A stretch of DNA of 64,000 nucleotides. Origin: Gilvibacter sp. GTDB lineage: Bacteria; Bacteroidota; Bacteroidia; Flavobacteriales; Flavobacteriaceae. The notes under the pieces were generated by a model, which saw nothing but the letters and a program-made list of their open reading frames with translations, ran no database searches and was not told where the DNA came from. Positions 60,836 to 64,000 of this stretch are shown piece after piece. The position numbers were made by a program, and so were the translations under genes. How positions within the stretch are numbered: the stretch's first letter is position 1; each line of letters begins with the position of its first letter. Where the stretch lies: NCBI RefSeq assembly GCF_013214815.1, contig NZ_JABSPU010000004.1, forward strand, positions 32,519 through 96,518, in the 5' to 3' direction.

Positions 60836-61969
60836 ATGAGCAACTTGCCTGAAAAACTGAAAAAGCGACTTTTGGCGCGACAAGCTAGCGACTCTTTGCG
60901 TACGCTAAAGACCTACAGCGCGCAATGTGATTTTTCATCCAACGATTATTTGGGCATGGGGCGTTTACAGTTTGAGTCTAAAGAAGTTTTTACCTCTGCT
61001 GGAGCCGGAGGTTCGCGTTTGCTCACGGGCAATCACGACGCGTATGGAGCGTTAGAAGCAAGCCTGTACGATTTTCACCAACAAGAGGCTGCATTGGTTT
61101 TTAACAGCGGTTATGATGCAAATTTAGGTTTGATAGCTGCGGTTGGCTTACGAGGAGATCTCATCCTTTACGATGCTTTAGCCCATGCATCTATCCGTGA
61201 TGGAATACAGCTTGCTCAAGCAAGAGCAATAAAGTTTCGTCATAATGATTTGGAGCACCTAGAACAACTTTTGGCTACTTATATGCCTGAAGAAGCTAGT
61301 TGCTATGTCATTACGGAGTCTGTCTTCTCTATGGATGGGGATAGTCCAGATCTAGAGGCCATGGTGGAGCTTTGTGAAGCTTATAAAGCACATTTAATTG
61401 TTGATGAGGCCCATGCTCTTGGTGTTTTTGGAACGCGCGGTGTTGGTTTGGTTCAGGACTTGGGATTGCAAGATAGATTGTTTGCGCGGGTAGTGACTTT
61501 TGGCAAAGCCTTGGGTTACCACGGAGCTGCTGTTTTGGGAAGTGAGGAGCTTAAGTCCTACTTAGTCAATTTTGCACGGCCGCTCATCTATTCTACGGCC
61601 TTGGCTCCTAAACACCTGGCGACACTAGAATTGAGGTATCAATGGCTGTCAGAATCCGAAGAGAGTCTTCAAGCAATTCAAAAGTTACATCGTAATATTG
61701 CGTTATTACGATTATATGTTAAAGAATATAAGCTTTCGGATCATTTTATACCTTCAGAATCCGCCATTCACACGGTAGTGATTCCAGGAAATTCACAGGT
61801 CAAGGCCATAGCAAAGCAGTTGTCAGAACTCGGCTTTGGCGTGTTGCCCATTTTGGCTCCAACGGTACCGGAAGGTTCGGAGCGCATCCGAATCTGTTTG
61901 CATAGTTATAATACAGAAGCAGAAATCAAGAGTTTGGTTAAATACTTGGTGAGCTTTCTACAAGAATGA
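60836..61969 (+). CDS. bioF: 8-Amino-7-oxononanoate synthase BioF (AONS-type)
   Basis: PLP enzyme of the alpha-oxoamine synthase family that joins pimeloyl thioester and alanine in biotin synthesis; 377 residues from ATG 60836 (MSNLPEKLKKRL). Motifs: FSSNDYLGMGRL, GAGGSRLLTGNHDAYGALEA, VFNSGYDANLGLI, LIVDEAHALGVFGTRG, and the PLP lysine in VTFGKALGYHGAAVLG. Immediate neighbours bioD and bioA confirm the biotin role. An upstream in-frame GTG at 60830 overlaps the -7 box and is rejected. Divergent from glpD. Confidence 0.95.
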   Translation: MSNLPEKLKKRLLARQASDSLRTLKTYSAQCDFSSNDYLGMGRLQFESKEVFTSAGAGGSRLLTGNHDAYGALEASLYDFHQQEAALVFNSGYDANLGLIAAVGLRGDLILYDALAHASIRDGIQLAQARAIKFRHNDLEHLEQLLATYMPEEASCYVITESVFSMDGDSPDLEAMVELCEAYKAHLIVDEAHALGVFGTRGVGLVQDLGLQDRLFARVVTFGKALGYHGAAVLGSEELKSYLVNFARPLIYSTALAPKHLATLELRYQWLSESEESLQAIQKLHRNIALLRLYVKEYKLSDHFIPSESAIHTVVIPGNSQVKAIAKQLSELGFGVLPILAPTVPEGSERIRICLHSYNTEAEIKSLVKYLVSFLQE

Positions 61970-62000
61970 TTTAAATTCTCTTAAGCCTTACGTATTTTTG
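61970..62000 (+). promoter_or_regulatory. bioD promoter
   Basis: TTTA (61970-61973), 19 bases, TATTTTTG (61993-62000), perfect -7; four bases to the bioD ATG. It begins right after the bioF stop codon and copies the bioF promoter layout, including the shared GTATTTTTGTGC core. Confidence 0.55.
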
Positions 62001-62004
62001 TGCC

Positions 62005-62622
62005 ATGCAAAGGATTTTTGTCAGTGGTATTGGAACCGATGTTGGAAAGACTGTGGTCGCTGCGGTGCTCACGGAAGCATTGCAAGCGGATTATTGGAAA
62101 CCTGTTCAAGCAGGTGATCTTCATAATTCCGATACACACAAAGTACAACGCTTGATCAGCAATGACAAAACAGTCTTTCATCCGTCTGCTTATGCTTTGC
62201 AGACACCAATGAGTCCGCACGGAGCTGCGGCTATTGATGGTATTGAGATTGACCCAGAAAAGATCATCCGCCCAAAGACGAAGAACCACTTGGTCATTGA
62301 AGGAGCCGGAGGCTTGTTGGTTCCGCTTAATGATAAGGATACCGTTATTGACATTGCTCAAGCCGATGATCATATAATCCTAGTTTCCCGACACTATTTG
62401 GGCAGTATCAATCATAGTTTGCTCAGCTTAGAATTACTAAAAGCTCGCGGGTTTAAAAAGGTTAGTTTGATCTTTAGCGGAGATGAGCATCCGACTACAG
62501 AGAGTATCATTACCACCATGCATCCAGAGGTGCCTGTTATTGGTCGTATTGATGACGAACCTTATATTGATCAGCGCGTTGTTGCCTACTATGCCGATAA
62601 GTTTAAATCTGAGCTGAAATGA
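62005..62622 (+). CDS. bioD: Dethiobiotin synthetase BioD
   Basis: ATP-dependent carboxylase that closes the ureido ring of dethiobiotin from 7,8-diaminopelargonate; 205 residues. The P-loop is FVSGIGTDVGKTVVAAVLTE, and further typical blocks are YWKPVQAGD, MSPHGAAAIDGIEID and HLVIEGAGGLLVPLND. Its last four bases overlap the bioA start (ATGA), so the two are translationally coupled. Confidence 0.96.
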   Translation: MQRIFVSGIGTDVGKTVVAAVLTEALQADYWKPVQAGDLHNSDTHKVQRLISNDKTVFHPSAYALQTPMSPHGAAAIDGIEIDPEKIIRPKTKNHLVIEGAGGLLVPLNDKDTVIDIAQADDHIILVSRHYLGSINHSLLSLELLKARGFKKVSLIFSGDEHPTTESIITTMHPEVPVIGRIDDEPYIDQRVVAYYADKFKSELK

Positions 62623-63887
62623 GTCTTTCCAAACGCGATGCAAAACACCTTTGGCACCCGCTAACGCAGCATAAAGTTGCGGGTGAGGCCTTTCCAATTG
62701 CACGCGCAAACGGAGTTTATCTTTGGGATGAACAGGGCAATTCTTATATCGACGCGATTTCCAGCTGGTACATCAGTATGTATGGGCATTGCAATCCCAT
62801 GATCACTTCTCGAGTTGCGGAGCAAATGCTGCGTATGGATCAGATTGTCTTTAGCGGATTCACGCATGAAACTGCGGTGGAGATGTCTGAAAAACTCATG
62901 GAGCTGCTCCCAGACAATCAGCAAAAGATCTTCTTCTCAGACAACGGCTCTACCAGCATAGAGGTAGCCGTTAAAATGGCTTTGCAGTATCATTTCAATC
63001 AGGCTGAAAAGCGTGATCTACTGGTTGCTTTTGAGAACGGATTTCACGGAGATACCTTTGGAGCCATGTCTGTTTCGGGTTTAGACGTTTACAACGGTCC
63101 TTTTAGTGATTTTTCCTTGGAGGTGATCCGTATTCCAGTGCCTAATGGATTGAACAACAAAGAGGTTCTTGAACTGCTTGAAACTAATTTGGCAACCGGA
63201 CGCGTGGCTGCTTTTGTCTTTGAACCCTTGGTCCAAGGAGCGGCTGCGATGCAGCTAAATGATCCAGCAGGTCTGTCTGCTTTAATTGAAGCTTGCCATA
63301 AAGCGGGAACTTTGTGTATTGCTGATGAGGTCATGACCGGATTTGGCAAGACGGGAACGCACTTTGCTAGTCAGCAGCTAAGTCATTTGCCAGACATCAT
63401 GTGTTTGAGTAAAGCGCTTACTGCCGGACTTTTACCCATGGGACTCACCACTTGTTCCCAAAAGATATACGACGCCTTTTATAGTGATCAACTAGCTGAT
63501 GGCTTCTTTCACGGGCATACTTATTCCGCTAATCCGCTGGCCTGTGCTGCGGCAATCGCAGCTATGGAGTTGTTGGTTTCTGATGAGATTCAGCAAAATA
63601 TCCAAAGGGTCATTGCATCGCATGCTGAATTCGATAAAGGTATTCGAGAGCATGAAGCGGTCTCGCAAACACGTCAATGCGGAGTGATCTACGCTTTAGA
63701 TCTTAAAAAAGAGATTCCACGTTATGGCCCCGAGCGCGATGCGGTGTTAAAGTTCTTTATGGATCGCGGCGTTTACTTACGACCTTTGGGCAATACTATA
63801 TACATAGTGCCGCCTTTTGTGATCAAAAAGGAAGAACTAGATAAGGTTTATACGGTGATAGAAGAGGCTTTAGTCGTCTTCGGCTAG
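62619..63887 (+). CDS. bioA: Adenosylmethionine-8-amino-7-oxononanoate aminotransferase BioA
   Basis: PLP aminotransferase that makes 7,8-diaminopelargonate using S-adenosylmethionine as amino donor; 422 residues. Motifs: KHLWHPLTQHKVAGEAFPIA, YIDAISSWYISMYGHCNPMI, FFSDNGSTSIEVAVKMALQY, FENGFHGDTFGAMSVSG, IADEVMTGFGKTGTHFA and the PLP lysine in MCLSKALTAGLLPMGLT. The Trp-Tyr pair in SSWYIS is typical of BioA. It overlaps bioD by four bases and the convergent downstream gene by 18 bases. Confidence 0.96.
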   Translation: MSLSKRDAKHLWHPLTQHKVAGEAFPIARANGVYLWDEQGNSYIDAISSWYISMYGHCNPMITSRVAEQMLRMDQIVFSGFTHETAVEMSEKLMELLPDNQQKIFFSDNGSTSIEVAVKMALQYHFNQAEKRDLLVAFENGFHGDTFGAMSVSGLDVYNGPFSDFSLEVIRIPVPNGLNNKEVLELLETNLATGRVAAFVFEPLVQGAAAMQLNDPAGLSALIEACHKAGTLCIADEVMTGFGKTGTHFASQQLSHLPDIMCLSKALTAGLLPMGLTTCSQKIYDAFYSDQLADGFFHGHTYSANPLACAAAIAAMELLVSDEIQQNIQRVIASHAEFDKGIREHEAVSQTRQCGVIYALDLKKEIPRYGPERDAVLKFFMDRGVYLRPLGNTIYIVPPFVIKKEELDKVYTVIEEALVVFG

Positions 63888-64000
63888 CAGCAACCTATTG
63901 TTGATCAGATCATAAACCTCTTCAGACCCTGAGACTTTAAAACGAATGTAGGTATAGGTCCAAGAATCTCCAGATTTTTTACCCCAAACCAAGATCTCTC
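63870..64000 (-). CDS. C-terminal part of an unknown protein (5' end beyond window)
   Basis: An open minus-strand frame runs from the right edge to a TAA at 63870-63872 and gives 42 residues: EILVWGKKSGDSWTYTYIRF then KVSGSEEVYDLINNRLLLAE and DD. It is in good codon usage and convergent with bioA, overlapping its last 18 bases. The plus strand beyond bioA has no comparable frame. The family is not recognised from this fragment. Confidence 0.65.
   Translation of the reverse strand, partial: EILVWGKKSGDSWTYTYIRFKVSGSEEVYDLINNRLLLAEDD

Overview
The window reads as a chromosomal segment of a Bacteroidota bacterium, most likely a marine member of the Flavobacteriaceae. The signs are two proteins with C-terminal type IX secretion (T9SS) sorting domains, many lipoproteins whose cysteine is followed by acidic residues, DUF4270, a glycyl-tRNA synthetase of the dimeric type, an SDH of the fumarate-reductase-like (type B) layout, a short ATP synthase epsilon subunit encoded only with atpD, and repeated promoter boxes of the Bacteroidota form TAnnTTTG instead of sigma-70 boxes. 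No rRNA, tRNA, CRISPR, IS element, integrase or phage gene was recognised. Coding density is high, and no stretch longer than about 270 bases lacks a gene.

Region by region. 1-5060: a minus-strand SUF iron-sulfur operon (sufA-sufB-lipoprotein-sufC-sufD-sufS, sufS cut by the window edge) with an unrelated small lipoprotein gene between sufB and sufC. 5140-11106: a tightly packed minus-strand run of five exported proteins: two choice-of-anchor B paralogues (one lipoprotein, one T9SS substrate), a seven-repeat propeller-like lipoprotein, an MbnP-family lipoprotein and a MauG/MbnH-type di-heme protein. This is the best candidate for a little-described system: a surface redox/copper assembly. 11152-17494: thiL, two small Cys-rich proteins, an alpha/beta hydrolase, brnQ, a CBM48-like domain protein, a small secreted protein and an aminopeptidase P. 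17634-26285: a large BNR-repeat secreted protein, sdhCAB behind a promoter overlapped by a 15-bp inverted repeat, and a TPR hybrid sensor kinase.

26390-33749: a plus-strand cluster (methionine-type aminotransferase, ankyrin protein, omega-amidase-like nitrilase), an Ig-like lipoprotein, comF, a coiled-coil membrane protein and glyS. 33975-40748: a T9SS CARDB/GEVED protein with codon usage of a highly expressed gene, a small lipoprotein, and a 1141-residue presumed outer-membrane protein. 40919-48061: exonuclease III, an aldo/keto reductase, radA, an esterase-like protein without its serine, an LPG-synthase-type membrane protein, panD and panC. 48168-54345: a half-length GT5-like protein, DUF4270, glmS, atpD and atpC.

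54551-64000: an unknown lipoprotein; a three-gene XRE/DUF2975/DUF2975 unit preceded by an 18-bp perfect inverted repeat whose spacer is the promoter -7 box; glpDKF for glycerol use; bioF, bioD and bioA for biotin; and the C-terminal end of an unknown minus-strand gene. Several promoters (bioF, bioD, glyS, the aminotransferase) place the -7 box only 4-5 bases before the ATG, which suggests leaderless or nearly leaderless mRNAs.
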